From: Anaerolineae bacterium
Lineage (GTDB): Bacteria > Chloroflexota > Anaerolineae > Anaerolineales > Anaerolineaceae
NCBI GenBank assembly: GCA_013177815.1
Contig: JABLXM010000008.1
Coordinates: 1-42,790 of the forward strand
DNA length: 42,790 nt
Direction of reading: 5' to 3'
Shown: positions 7,826 through 17,351 of the stretch, piece by piece
Layout: each line of letters begins with the position of its first letter
How positions within the stretch are numbered: position 1 is the first letter of the stretch
The notes under the pieces: model-generated
What the model was told of the DNA's origin: nothing
Database searches by the model: none
What the model saw: the letters and a program-made list of their open reading frames with translations, nothing else
Made by a program: the position numbers and the translations under genes

Positions 7826-8944
7826 TCAATCCCCCAGGCAGGTGCCCACCTTGCGCGCCGATTCGACCCACGGGTGGTCGGACGGGACCGTGCGTCGCTT
7901 GCCGACCACTTGCGCCAGCGGCACTGCCTTGGTGCCTTCCCCCCGCACTGCCACCATCACCCCATATTTGTCGTCCGCAATCAACCCGGCTGCCGCCGTG
8001 CCCAGCCGCGTTGCCAGCAGCCGGTCGTAGGCTGAGGGCGTGCCGCCGCGTTGCAGGTGTCCCAGGATGGTGATGCGTGATTCCAGCCCGGTCAATTCCT
8101 CCAACCGCGCCGCCAGTTGCAGCGTGCGGATGCTGCCTGGCATGGATTCTGGGCTGAGTCGCGGCACAGAAGCCACTTCCGTTCCACCTTTCTTCTTTCC
8201 TTTGCCGTTGCTCCCCTGCTCGTCCGCCTTGAAGTCCTCCTGGGTCATTGCGCCTTCCGCCACCGCCACGATGCTGAAGCGTTTGCCGGTGCGGTTGCGT
8301 TGCAGGATGGCTTCTGCCACGATGTTGATGTCGTAGGGGATCTCAGGGATCAGGATGACATCTGCGCCGCCGGCGATGCCGGCGCCCAGCGCCAGCCAGC
8401 CGGCATTATGCCCCATGATCTCCACCACGATGATGCGGTGATGGCTGTGGGCGGTGGAGTGCAGCCGGTCGATGGCTTCGGTGGCGATGCTGAGCGCGGT
8501 GTCGAACCCGAAGGACTGGTCGGTCATGGCGATGTCGTTGTCGATGGTCTTGGGCAGCGTGATGATGTTGAGCCCCCGTTCCGCCAGGTGAAAGGCGCTC
8601 TTCTGCGTCCCGCCGCCGCCCAGGCACACCAGCACGTCCAGGTGATGGCGCTTGTAGGTGTCGATCATGGCATCGGTCATATCCAGCCATTGCCCGCCCA
8701 CCGGCATCGATTTGGGTTTGTCGCGGCTGGTGCCCAGGATGGTCCCCCCCAGCGTCAGGATGCCGGAGAGGTTGTCGCCATCCAGCCGCAGGTTGCGGTC
8801 CTGCATCAACCCACGAAAGCCATCGAAGAAACCGATGATCTGGAAGCCGTAAGTGTCCAGCGCGGCCTTGCCCATGCCGCGCAAGGCGGCGTTTAAACCG
8901 GGGGTATCCCCGCCTGCGGTCAATACACCGATGTACTTTGTCAT
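7826..8944 (-). CDS. pfkA: 6-phosphofructokinase
   Basis: [75 protein letters not shown]. Confidence 0.92.
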   Translation of the reverse strand: MTKYIGVLTAGGDTPGLNAALRGMGKAALDTYGFQIIGFFDGFRGLMQDRNLRLDGDNLSGILTLGGTILGTSRDKPKSMPVGGQWLDMTDAMIDTYKRHHLDVLVCLGGGGTQKSAFHLAERGLNIITLPKTIDNDIAMTDQSFGFDTALSIATEAIDRLHSTAHSHHRIIVVEIMGHNAGWLALGAGIAGGADVILIPEIPYDINIVAEAILQRNRTGKRFSIVAVAEGAMTQEDFKADEQGSNGKGKKKGGTEVASVPRLSPESMPGSIRTLQLAARLEELTGLESRITILGHLQRGGTPSAYDRLLATRLGTAAAGLIADDKYGVMVAVRGEGTKAVPLAQVVGKRRTVPSDHPWVESARKVGTCLGD

Positions 8945-9124
8945 TTGCCTGCCCTGAATGTGGATTTTCTACCCATTATGATACACCAACCCGCCGGATT
9001 TGAACGAAAAGCTCCAAAGATCGGAAACAAGTAGCAGCTATTCACCCGGGCGTCCGCCAGCGATCTATCTACTCAAAACCGCCAAAAATGATTATGATAT
9101 AGGCAGATAGTGATCACGGGTTAT

Positions 9125-9141
9125 GGGCGCACGATGCGCCC
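9125..9141. promoter_or_regulatory. Hairpin in the leader of the LysM gene (GGGCGCA-cga-TGCGCCC)
   Basis: Perfect 7-bp stem 29 nt upstream of ATG 9170. Confidence 0.4.
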
Positions 9142-9169
9142 GCTCCCTGGTCGATCGGAGGGATCCACC

Positions 9170-10135
9170 ATGCAAAAGAAAGTTGTATTCATTGCCATCA
9201 TCGCTTTGCTCGTCGCCGGCTTTGTCCTGACCCCCGTCCTGGCGGCGGCGCCGCCCGCAGCCACGTCCGCAGATGGTTGCGGCGATACGTACGTCATCCA
9301 GCCTGGCGACTACCTTGACAAGATCGCCCGCCGCTGCGGCACCACCGTCGCCAGCATCCTGTCGTTGAATCCGCAGATCTTCAACCCCAACGTCATCTAC
9401 ACCGGCAACATCCTGCGTCTGACGGACAATGCCCCGGTGACTTACGTGTCGCCCTACCCGTATAATTATTACCCCTATTATTCCAACGCGCCCTACGGTA
9501 ATGTAAATTACGGCTCCAACAAGGTCAGCCTTTCCACCACCTGGGCGCGCGAGGGCGACGTGGTGACGGTCTTCGTCAACGGCTTCCCGCCCAACGCCGA
9601 GATCGATTATCGCGTGGGTGAGTACGGCGAGGCGTACGTCATTGCCTATGACGGCAACATCGATGCCTACGGCACCGCTTCCCAAACCGTTGCGATCCCG
9701 CCCGGCGCCGACGCCGGCGAATACTGGGTGGTGCGCGTCATGACCACCAGCCAGGCGGATGTGGTGGATGTCAATTCGCCCCTCATTTATATCTCCGGCG
9801 ATTACCAATCCTACACCCCCTATTATCCCAATCAGCCCTACGCCGGGTCTGGACGGGTCACGCTTTCGAAGACCAGCGCCAGTGATGGCGACTCGATCAC
9901 CGTGTACGTCTCAGGCTTCCCTGCCAATGCCGAGATCGACTACCGGCTCGGCAAGCGCGGCGAGTCGTACAGCGTCGTCTATGATGGCAAAATTGCCGCC
10001 GACGGCACCGCCAGCCAGAACGTGACCATCCCGCCCGGCACCAACGCCGGCGAGCACTGGGTGGTATGGGTCATGACCACCAGCCAGGCGGATATCGTCG
10101 AGGTCAGTTCGCCGCTGATCTACATCACCGACTGA
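9170..10135 (+). CDS. Secreted LysM-domain protein with two ~93-aa tandem beta-rich repeats
   Basis: Signal peptide MQKKVVFIAIIALLVAGFVLTPVLA; LysM TYVIQPGDYLDKIARRCGTTVASILSLNPQI; RBS ggagg; duplicated unit VSLSTTW...SPLIYI / VTLSKTS...SPLIYI. Confidence 0.85.
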   Translation: MQKKVVFIAIIALLVAGFVLTPVLAAAPPAATSADGCGDTYVIQPGDYLDKIARRCGTTVASILSLNPQIFNPNVIYTGNILRLTDNAPVTYVSPYPYNYYPYYSNAPYGNVNYGSNKVSLSTTWAREGDVVTVFVNGFPPNAEIDYRVGEYGEAYVIAYDGNIDAYGTASQTVAIPPGADAGEYWVVRVMTTSQADVVDVNSPLIYISGDYQSYTPYYPNQPYAGSGRVTLSKTSASDGDSITVYVSGFPANAEIDYRLGKRGESYSVVYDGKIAADGTASQNVTIPPGTNAGEHWVVWVMTTSQADIVEVSSPLIYITD

Positions 10136-10137
10136 AA

Positions 10138-11163
10138 CTACCTGCGCGGCAGCCCGCACTCGAAGGCATCCAGCCCGCCCCGCAACTGCGGCAGTTCACC
10201 GCGCGCCATCTGACCGTTCATCTGCAGGATCTGCGATTGGAAATCGCCGCCTGCGCCCGCCAGCCCGTGCAGGTTCAACCCTGCCCCGGCGTTGACGCCT
10301 AACTGTGCGATATTCTGGAACTCCGCCAGTGAGATCTTCTGGTCGCCCAGCGCCTCGCGCATGGTGGTGATGTAGGTCTGCGCATCCGCCAGCGCGGCAA
10401 GGCGGTTGCCAGCCACGTTGGTGGGTTGCACAGCAGCGAGATAGTCCTCCAACCGCTGTTGCTCGCCGCGGTTCACCTCCAGCCAGTTTTGTGATCCTTC
10501 CTGCGCCGCCTGGATGTTGGCAGCCGTCTCGCCCGCCTTTTGCTGCAACTGATCGAGCGCGGCGTTGGCGGCATCGGCGCCCTGCGCCAGCAGGTCGGTC
10601 ATCTCTGTCAGGTTGTCGCTGATATCGGTCAGGTCCTCCTCGATTGCCGTCAAAAGCGCCACTGTATCCACCAGCAGTTCGCCGTAGATATCTTCGTAGA
10701 TGTACAGCGCCTCTTCTGCCAACGCCAGAGCCTCCTCGGCTGCCTGGTAATACAGGTCCAGGTAGTACAACTCCTCTTCGCTCAGCGTGCCGTCATCGAC
10801 GTAATAGATCGTGGCGGCGCTGGCATCCTCCGAAGCCGCCAGCGCGTCCGTCACCGCTTGGTCGATCAACGCATTCAGCTCATCTTCGGTCAGTGTGTAA
10901 TAATCCACCGCCGGCGCCGGGGTGGGCGTGCCCGCCGGCGGTGGCGGCGGCGTGGGCATGGCGGTGACCGTGCCGCTGACCGCTGAATCGATGGTGGCTT
11001 GCACCACCGTGGCAACCGCCAGCGTGGCATCGACCGCGGCTTGCGCCGTAGCAGGAATATCCACCGTTGGGGAGGGCTCACTCACCGGCGTGGGAGCGGC
11101 GCAACCCGCCAGCAGCGTCAGCGCGGTGAACATCATCAGAAAAGTCCGTGGGGATGATTTCAT
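10138..11163 (-). CDS. Lipoprotein, Pro-rich linker plus coiled/helical domain
   Basis: Lipobox LTLLAGCAAP; PPPPPAGTPTPAP linker. Confidence 0.7.
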   Translation of the reverse strand: MKSSPRTFLMMFTALTLLAGCAAPTPVSEPSPTVDIPATAQAAVDATLAVATVVQATIDSAVSGTVTAMPTPPPPPAGTPTPAPAVDYYTLTEDELNALIDQAVTDALAASEDASAATIYYVDDGTLSEEELYYLDLYYQAAEEALALAEEALYIYEDIYGELLVDTVALLTAIEEDLTDISDNLTEMTDLLAQGADAANAALDQLQQKAGETAANIQAAQEGSQNWLEVNRGEQQRLEDYLAAVQPTNVAGNRLAALADAQTYITTMREALGDQKISLAEFQNIAQLGVNAGAGLNLHGLAGAGGDFQSQILQMNGQMARGELPQLRGGLDAFECGLPRR

Positions 11164-11257
11164 TGTCTTCCTTTTGGTGTGTATATTTTGATGCTAAGCT
11201 TAATATACACGATTTCTGGCACACCGTTACATTTCCTTCAAAATTGTAAAACCTTGC

Positions 11258-11286
11258 TTGTCAAAGGTAACCGGACCTGCTATAAT
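11258..11286 (+). promoter_or_regulatory. tRNA promoter TTGTCA-17-TATAAT
   Basis: Consensus-like boxes, 17-bp spacer, 11 nt before the tRNA 5' end. Confidence 0.7.
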
Positions 11287-11297
11287 CAAAAACCTCA

Positions 11298-11352
<55 letters not shown>

Positions 11353-11372
<20 letters not shown>

Positions 11373-11479
11373 CTATTTATTTAACCTACCGACCAGGTTC
11401 GGGTGTCCCCGCAGGGGGATGATATTCGAGCCCCTCCGCGCCCACTATTTATTCAACCTACCGACCGGGTTTGGGCGTC
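11353..11479 (+). repeat. Direct repeat of the tRNA-Val 3' end plus flank (11353-11407 and 11425-11479)
   Basis: ~55-bp copies at 72-bp offset, about 4 mismatches; TTCGAGCCCCTCCGCGCCCACTATTTATT is shared exactly. Confidence 0.9.
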
Positions 11480-11596
11480 TCTGCCATGCTTCTCATCAGC
11501 CTTTTTCTTTTTACTCAACTGAATTTACTTTGCCGCGGTTAAAAGACTTCTTCCAACCATGCAGGAGACTTCCCTCCAGCCCAGCCTATACGCTCA

Positions 11597-12184
11597 TCAC
11601 GGGTGGCGTTCTTCACCCCCGTCGTCGCCGCCATCCCCACCATCCCCCGGGTCGCCGCCGGAAGAAGCCGCCGGTTTGTAGAATACCCACACCGCCGAGG
11701 ACGCCAACACCCTGCCGCGGCTATCCAGCGCCAGGACCTGCCAGGTGAAATCGCCGCCCCACGGCAGCGATTCGGCGTAGCGCTCGTGCCGGGTGCCGAA
11801 TTCGGTGAAGCTGACGGTGGCGCCTTTGGGGTTGGTGAAATCGATGCGGTAGCCGGAAGCGCCAGTGTATGGTTCCCAATCGAAGGTTAGCAAACCTGCC
11901 CCGGCGAGTTCGCTGCCGTCCGGCGGGGCGAGCAGGTGCACGCCGCTGGATGTCGCCGTGGCAGTGATGGTGGGAATGGGCGTGACGTGCGCAGTTGCCA
12001 TTACGGCATCAAAGGGTGTTTGCGTCGGCAGCGCAGTGTCTGTGGCGTTGGGCACATCGCCGGACTGTGTGGGTTTCACCCCTGACCCGCCCAGCGGCAG
12101 ACTGCACGCCAACATCATCCCGCCCATGAAAGCGATGAGCGCTAATTTCGATGCCCTTTCCCGCCTGATTTCAACTTTCATCAT
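11597..12184 (-). CDS. Lipoprotein with TP-rich linker and Ig/FnIII-like C-terminal domain
   Basis: Lipobox GGMMLACSLP; start at tandem Met 12184/12181; FDWEPYTGASGYRIDF. Confidence 0.65.
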   Translation of the reverse strand: MMKVEIRRERASKLALIAFMGGMMLACSLPLGGSGVKPTQSGDVPNATDTALPTQTPFDAVMATAHVTPIPTITATATSSGVHLLAPPDGSELAGAGLLTFDWEPYTGASGYRIDFTNPKGATVSFTEFGTRHERYAESLPWGGDFTWQVLALDSRGRVLASSAVWVFYKPAASSGGDPGDGGDGGDDGGEERHP

Positions 12185-12320
12185 CAAAATGAGTATACAG
12201 TTTTTTGCTACGGATACAAGCGTCCAGGGTGGGTGTCCCCGCCATCGGCTCCCGTTACCCACTCTCTTTTTCTTTGTGAAAAGATATAGTTAATAGAACT
12301 ATCACGATCGAGGAAAAAGC

Positions 12321-12896
12321 ATGGACGATCAAGATGCCATTACACGTATAAAACTGGGTGACCCGGCGGGATTGGAGCCCCTGGTCGAACGTTACCAGGT
12401 CAGAGCCGTCTCGGCGGCTTACCTGGTGCTGCAAGAGCGGGCGCCGGCGGAGGATGTCGTTCAAAGCGCCTTCCTCAAGGTGTTCGACCGTATTCACACT
12501 TTCGACGATGCGCTCCCCTTCGCGCCGTGGTTCTTCCGCATCGTGATCAATGACGCGGTCAAAAGCGCCCGCGAGCGTTCCCGCTTCAGCAGCCTGCCGG
12601 ATGGCAGTGATGAGGATGCCAGGGAATTGGCGGCGTGGCTGGTCGATCCCGGCGCCCTGCCGGAAGTTCAGGTGGAGCAGCGCGAGGAGCGCGATTGCTT
12701 GCGGCGGGCGTTGTTGCAGTTGGCGCCCGAGCACCGTGGCGCGGTCGTGATGCGCTACTATCTGGAGATGGATGCCGCTGAAATGGCAGTCGGAATGGAT
12801 CGACCGGTCAGCACGGTCAAGTGGTGGCTGCGGGCGGCGCGCAAACATTTGGGCGCGATACTCCATTCAGAAATACAGCCAAAGGAGAAAGAATAG
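12321..12896 (+). CDS. ECF-family RNA polymerase sigma factor
   Basis: Region 2 APAEDVVQSAFLKVFDRIHTFDDALPFAPWFFRIVINDA; region 4 LAPEHRGAVVMRYYLEMDAAEMAVGMDRPVSTVKWWLRAARKHL. Confidence 0.92.
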   Translation: MDDQDAITRIKLGDPAGLEPLVERYQVRAVSAAYLVLQERAPAEDVVQSAFLKVFDRIHTFDDALPFAPWFFRIVINDAVKSARERSRFSSLPDGSDEDARELAAWLVDPGALPEVQVEQREERDCLRRALLQLAPEHRGAVVMRYYLEMDAAEMAVGMDRPVSTVKWWLRAARKHLGAILHSEIQPKEKE

Positions 12897-12905
12897 GAGG
12901 TCGAA

Positions 12906-14756
12906 ATGAATGAACAGCATGTGCGCAGATTGATGCAGGATATGGTGGATGCGGCGTTCCAGCCGGGATCGATCGACCTGTGGTCCAGGCTCAAGACGCA
13001 GTTGCCGGCGACGCCTGCTTTGGAGCGGCAGCGCGGCACGGCGGGTGGCAATGCGCCAAAATCCCGCCGGCGAAGCGTGGGTTGGGCAGCGCTCGGTGCG
13101 TCGCTGGTTGCGATGGCAGCATTCGTGCTCATGACACCGCAAGGCAGGGTGCTGGCGCAGGAGGTGTTGAGCTTCTTCACCAGGAACACCACCAATCGCC
13201 AGCAGGTGCCGGTGATACAGGCGACCTTGCAGCCGCCGCCGACCGGGGTTGCAACCATCATCGAAACGGAAGCTCCCTCTGCCGAAGAGGAGGGCTGCGG
13301 CACGCCGCTTTCGCCGCGTTGCAGCCTGGAGGAAGTTGCAGCACAGGTGACGTTCCCGCTGCTCGCCCCCGATGCGTTGCCGGAGGGCACCACCTTCAGC
13401 GCAGCGACGCTGCTGCCGGAGGGCGCCTTGCTGAGGTATGAGGGGACGGCTGGCATGCTGCTGTTGGCGCAAACCGCCGCCAACGCGCAGGAATTGACCA
13501 CCTGGACGATCGCCCGGGACACCACCGTTGAAAGCGTGATGATCGGTGAGCAACCCGGTGAGTTCGTGCAGGGCTGGTGGGGCGGGTGGGATGCCTCGCT
13601 GGAGGGTATGCCGTGGGATGCCGACCTGCCCACCCGCGCGCTGCGCTGGCAAAGCGACGATATGCGCTACACCCTGGTCAACTTCCCCGCTCAGTCGCCA
13701 GATGGACCGCTGGGCTTGGACAAGGCGCAACTGGTCATGATTGCTGAAAGCATGAGCGCGCCAAACGCCGACCCTGTTGATGGGAGCGAAGCCCGGCGCA
13801 CCCTGGCGGAGGTGGAGCAGCAAGCCGGCTTTGCGTTCGTCGAACCGGCGTGGTTGCCTGCCGGGGTGACCTCGTACGATATCCGCTATGACAGCCAGCA
13901 CAACGCCATTTGCCAGTATTATCGGGCTTCGGCGGATGACGTGGCGACCACGCTGGTGATCGCCCAAAGCGGCTGGGCGCTGCCCGCGCCTGAAGACCTG
14001 TTGCGAAAGTTCTACTACGGTGATCAGGAGATTGCCATGGCAGTGCAGCAGGGCTGGCTGCCGATCGCTGGCGCTGACAACGAAAACGCAGCCTTCATCG
14101 AAAGCGGTCTGGCGGTGGAAGCCTACTGCGGTGGGGAGCAGACCTCTGTCCACCGCGCGCTGATGTGGATGAACGGCGACCGGGCATACATCATCTTTGC
14201 CTCGCTGGATGCCGGCGACGGCAGGGGCTTCGTCACCGTGCGGGAAATGCAAAGGCTTGCCGGGGTCCTCAACGGGATCGACCCACAGGCTGATGGCGAC
14301 GCCGCGCCCGACCCGGAACGCCTGCGCTCGCTGGAGCAGGCGGAAGCAGTGGCTGGTGAGGACGTGCGCTTCCCAACTGTGATGCTCTCCAACGTGCGTT
14401 TCGACCATATCGCCACTTGGATGGTTGGTGACGTCCCGGATAGGATAGCGACGTATTTCAACGGGCAGCCGGTCGGCGATGGGCGTACCTATGGCGTCGA
14501 CATCTTTCAGACGCCCAACTCCGAGCAGACGCTGGAAGATCTGGAGCAGTGGGGCGGCTACCGGCAAGTGAGCGTGCATGGCAACCCGGCGATCTACCAG
14601 GAATCCTGCTGGGATTCGACCACGCTGGCAGGTGGGATTGAGTGTCATCAGATCCTGACTTGGTTCGAGGACGGCGCGCAGTTCGACGTGACCACATACT
14701 TCCCGGCGCTGGTGCCGCAGGAGGTCATCCTGGCGATTGCGGAGAGTCTGGAATGA
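12906..14756 (+). CDS. Probable transmembrane anti-sigma factor / DUF4367-like protein
   Basis: 9 nt downstream of sigma stop; single TM (VGWAALGASLVAMAAFVLM) and long extracytoplasmic part with two DUF4367-like units. Confidence 0.65.
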   Translation: MNEQHVRRLMQDMVDAAFQPGSIDLWSRLKTQLPATPALERQRGTAGGNAPKSRRRSVGWAALGASLVAMAAFVLMTPQGRVLAQEVLSFFTRNTTNRQQVPVIQATLQPPPTGVATIIETEAPSAEEEGCGTPLSPRCSLEEVAAQVTFPLLAPDALPEGTTFSAATLLPEGALLRYEGTAGMLLLAQTAANAQELTTWTIARDTTVESVMIGEQPGEFVQGWWGGWDASLEGMPWDADLPTRALRWQSDDMRYTLVNFPAQSPDGPLGLDKAQLVMIAESMSAPNADPVDGSEARRTLAEVEQQAGFAFVEPAWLPAGVTSYDIRYDSQHNAICQYYRASADDVATTLVIAQSGWALPAPEDLLRKFYYGDQEIAMAVQQGWLPIAGADNENAAFIESGLAVEAYCGGEQTSVHRALMWMNGDRAYIIFASLDAGDGRGFVTVREMQRLAGVLNGIDPQADGDAAPDPERLRSLEQAEAVAGEDVRFPTVMLSNVRFDHIATWMVGDVPDRIATYFNGQPVGDGRTYGVDIFQTPNSEQTLEDLEQWGGYRQVSVHGNPAIYQESCWDSTTLAGGIECHQILTWFEDGAQFDVTTYFPALVPQEVILAIAESLE

Positions 14757-14761
14757 TGACA

Positions 14762-14777
14762 GGGGCTGGATAGCCCC
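14762..14777. terminator. Hairpin GGGGCT-GGAT-AGCCCC just after the anti-sigma stop
   Basis: Perfect 6-bp stem. Confidence 0.35.
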
Positions 14778-14820
14778 GGCGACCATCACCCCGAATGAGG
14801 CGTGCAGCCGGTGCAGTGGA

Positions 14821-14854
14821 AAGCATCCCGCAGGGTAACACCTGCGGGATGCTT
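14821..14854. terminator. 14-bp hairpin AAGCATCCCGCAGG-GTAACA-CCTGCGGGATGCTT between convergent genes
   Basis: Perfect 14-bp arms; AA...TT flanks fit a bidirectional terminator. Confidence 0.65.
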
Positions 14855-14940
14855 CGTTGCATGTCTTGATCGGGTCGGTGCGCGGATGCGCATTGCCGGG
14901 AGTTCAGGGCAGGGCAATTTCGCCGTCCCAGCCGCCGGCT

Positions 14941-16869
14941 TCACCCCCGGCAGACCAACCCCGCCCACCACAGGACGCCGTAGCCGTTGATCACGATGGA
15001 CGCCAGAATGAGCAGCGCCAGCGGCACCCGAACGCGCTTGCCGGTCGCCACTGCCAGCAGCATGATCACCGGGATGATGAAATCCAACAGGTACTTGTAG
15101 CCGAACTGCCAGGCGCCGGTGTTGTAGTACAGCATCAGTGGCACCAGGGTGGAAAACACGCCCGCCCAGCAGCCCACCACCCACGGGGTGCGGCGAAAAC
15201 TGCCAACCAGCCACACCAACGCCGGTGTGACCAGGAAGATGCTCAACCCCTGCACGCTGGGCAGGTAGGATTGGCAGTACTCGCTCCACTTGGGCAGACC
15301 GAGCAGCATCAGCCGCAGGTTGCGCTCGATGAAGACCGGGTGGAAGGTGCCGTATTGCTTCAGGTCGCCTGCCATGAAGTCCGCCACGTTCTCGGTCAGG
15401 TAGCCGTAATCCAGCGGATTGTCGAAGCGCAGCCAGTTGTAGAACAACATGGTACCGCCCGCCAGCGCAACCGGGATAGCCATCGCCATGCCCCACTTGA
15501 TGAAGGCGCGCAGGTCGAAGCGCTCGCCGCGCTCCCGGCGGTGCTGGATGTGCAGCCCCAGCAGCAGCGGGAACGCCACCAGGATGTGCGGACGCGCCAG
15601 CATCGCCAGCGCCAGCACTGCTCCAGACCAGATCGGGCGGCGGTCTTCCAGCGCCAGCAACGCTGCCAACGCCAGGCAGGTGATGGTGATGGTCTGGCTG
15701 ATGAACCACATCACGCCGCCGATGCCGATGTACCACTGGGCGGTGCCGAAGGCGAACAGCGCCGTCAACCACAGCGCGCCGCCGGTGTCCAGCGAGATCC
15801 AGCGTCGGGCAGCTAGGCGCGCCAGCAGCAGGTAGACCAGCGCGGCGTTGGCGGCGCCGAACAGGATCGAGAACACCACCGTGTTCATCGCTTCGAGCCC
15901 GAACAGCGCAATCCAGGGCAGCATCAGCACCGCCGCCAGCGGCGGGTTGGCGACGTACCACTCGCCGCGGTAGAGCGTCAGGTCATGGGTTTGCGGCGGG
16001 TTCACCAGGTACAGCTTGCCGTGCAGCCAGGCGTCCGCCAGCGCGTCGAAGTAAGATTTGGCGGGCGTGTTGGGCTGGCTGACCACCAGCGAACTGAAGC
16101 GGTAGGCGATGAAGACGAAACAGAACACCAGCGCCGCGTTCAACAGCACGAGCAGAAAGGATTGCCCCTCCGGATCCGGCTTGCGCCAGCCCAGTTCAGC
16201 CCGGGCGAACCCGATCAGCGCTGCCAGCAGCATCATCACCGGGAGGAAGAGCAGGTGTTCCAGTTCGAACACCAACACCAGCGCCAGCAGCAGCAGGGCA
16301 GCTAGCAGGGTTGCGCCCAGCAGCGCCCGGGTGGCGTTTCGGGCGGCGGGCTGCGACCAAAATTGCCCGCGGGCGAAGTGCGGGCGGAAGTTCCACCACA
16401 ACCAGCCCAACGTTTGCAGGCAGATCAAGCCGAGCCACAGCCAGGCGAACTGCATGCGGCGGAATACCACCAGCAGCATCCCCAGGTCGGTGCCCAGTGG
16501 GGTGATGGTGAAGGCGGCGAATAGCAGCAGGCACGCCGGGATGAAGAGCAGCAGCAGGCTGAAGGCGGTCAACCGGTCCCGCTGGACGATGTGCGCATCC
16601 ACCCAGCGGTGCAGCCTGGCGCGCAGGGATGGTTTGGCGAGCATCAGCAGCGCCAGGGCGGTGAAGCCGAGCATCGCCAGCAGCAGCGCGGTGCCCACCG
16701 CCAGGCGCGGGGCGGAATAGCCCCACAACAGCGCGTTACGCGCCATCGAACGTTCATCGAAGATCGTCAGCAGCGGGAGGATGCCCTCCAGTGCGATCAG
16801 CGCGAACAGGAGCGCGGTGAGGTGATGATGGGGTGTTTTCACGTCGAGAGATACGTCGGTATGATTCAT
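14941..16869 (-). CDS. Multipass membrane glycosyltransferase (GT39/ArnT-like or mannosyltransferase type)
   Basis: Many TM helices; YLVNPPQTHDLTLYRGEWYVANPPLAAVLMLPWIALFG; start MNHTDVS at 16869. Confidence 0.7.
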   Translation of the reverse strand: MNHTDVSLDVKTPHHHLTALLFALIALEGILPLLTIFDERSMARNALLWGYSAPRLAVGTALLLAMLGFTALALLMLAKPSLRARLHRWVDAHIVQRDRLTAFSLLLLFIPACLLLFAAFTITPLGTDLGMLLVVFRRMQFAWLWLGLICLQTLGWLWWNFRPHFARGQFWSQPAARNATRALLGATLLAALLLLALVLVFELEHLLFLPVMMLLAALIGFARAELGWRKPDPEGQSFLLVLLNAALVFCFVFIAYRFSSLVVSQPNTPAKSYFDALADAWLHGKLYLVNPPQTHDLTLYRGEWYVANPPLAAVLMLPWIALFGLEAMNTVVFSILFGAANAALVYLLLARLAARRWISLDTGGALWLTALFAFGTAQWYIGIGGVMWFISQTITITCLALAALLALEDRRPIWSGAVLALAMLARPHILVAFPLLLGLHIQHRRERGERFDLRAFIKWGMAMAIPVALAGGTMLFYNWLRFDNPLDYGYLTENVADFMAGDLKQYGTFHPVFIERNLRLMLLGLPKWSEYCQSYLPSVQGLSIFLVTPALVWLVGSFRRTPWVVGCWAGVFSTLVPLMLYYNTGAWQFGYKYLLDFIIPVIMLLAVATGKRVRVPLALLILASIVINGYGVLWWAGLVCRG

Positions 16870-16986
16870 GGCAAACCCATTATAACGAGATTCCCATTGC
16901 GCATCTGGATGGATTGCCTGTGAGGGATACGAATATAATATAGACCACCGCAAATCGATCATTCACGACATCGAGGGTCATCATCA

Positions 16987-17166
16987 GTGAGTCGGGATAA
17001 GAAAAAGCCAAGCATAACGCCTGAAGAGGCTGCTCAACAGAAACGCCAGCTTGAGCGGAATTCCGACGCCGTGCTCCTCGGCAAGCTACCGAAAAATGCG
17101 ATCGATCATTCTGTTGTATCATTCAGAAGGGCAAAAGCAAAAATGAGATTATTCCTGACCGGGTGA
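16987..17166 (+). CDS. Possible small GTG-start ORF, 59 aa, function unknown
   Basis: VSRDKKKPSITPEEAAQQKRQLERNSDAVLLGKLPKNAIDHSVVSFRRAKAKMRLFLTG*; GAGG 10 nt upstream; absent from the ATG-based track. Confidence 0.3.
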   Translation: MSRDKKKPSITPEEAAQQKRQLERNSDAVLLGKLPKNAIDHSVVSFRRAKAKMRLFLTG

Positions 17167-17351
17167 TCTTCATTGGAAAATAAGAAGTTCGTCGAAGCGG
17201 ATTGCCGGGTCGGACCACCGGTCCCGACGTCTGCCTTGACTGGTCAGGCGAACCTGAACTCAGTGTGTGAGGTGGTGGACTTTCTCACCTCCAGCGCTTT
17301 TATTGTGGCTCTATTGATAGTGAAATCCAAGATCCATCTTGCCAATACGTT

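Noticed and set aside
11400-11450. Second complete tRNA gene downstream of tRNA-Val
   Set aside because: Only the T-loop and 3' acceptor half are duplicated; no D-arm or anticodon arm.
12867-14789. 640-aa minus-strand ORF opposite the anti-sigma gene
   Set aside because: Antisense shadow; no recognisable domain, plus strand follows the sigma gene with RBS and TM segment.
14786-15961. 391-aa minus-strand ORF within the glycosyltransferase
   Set aside because: Out-of-frame overlap with the membrane glycosyltransferase; no coherent domain.
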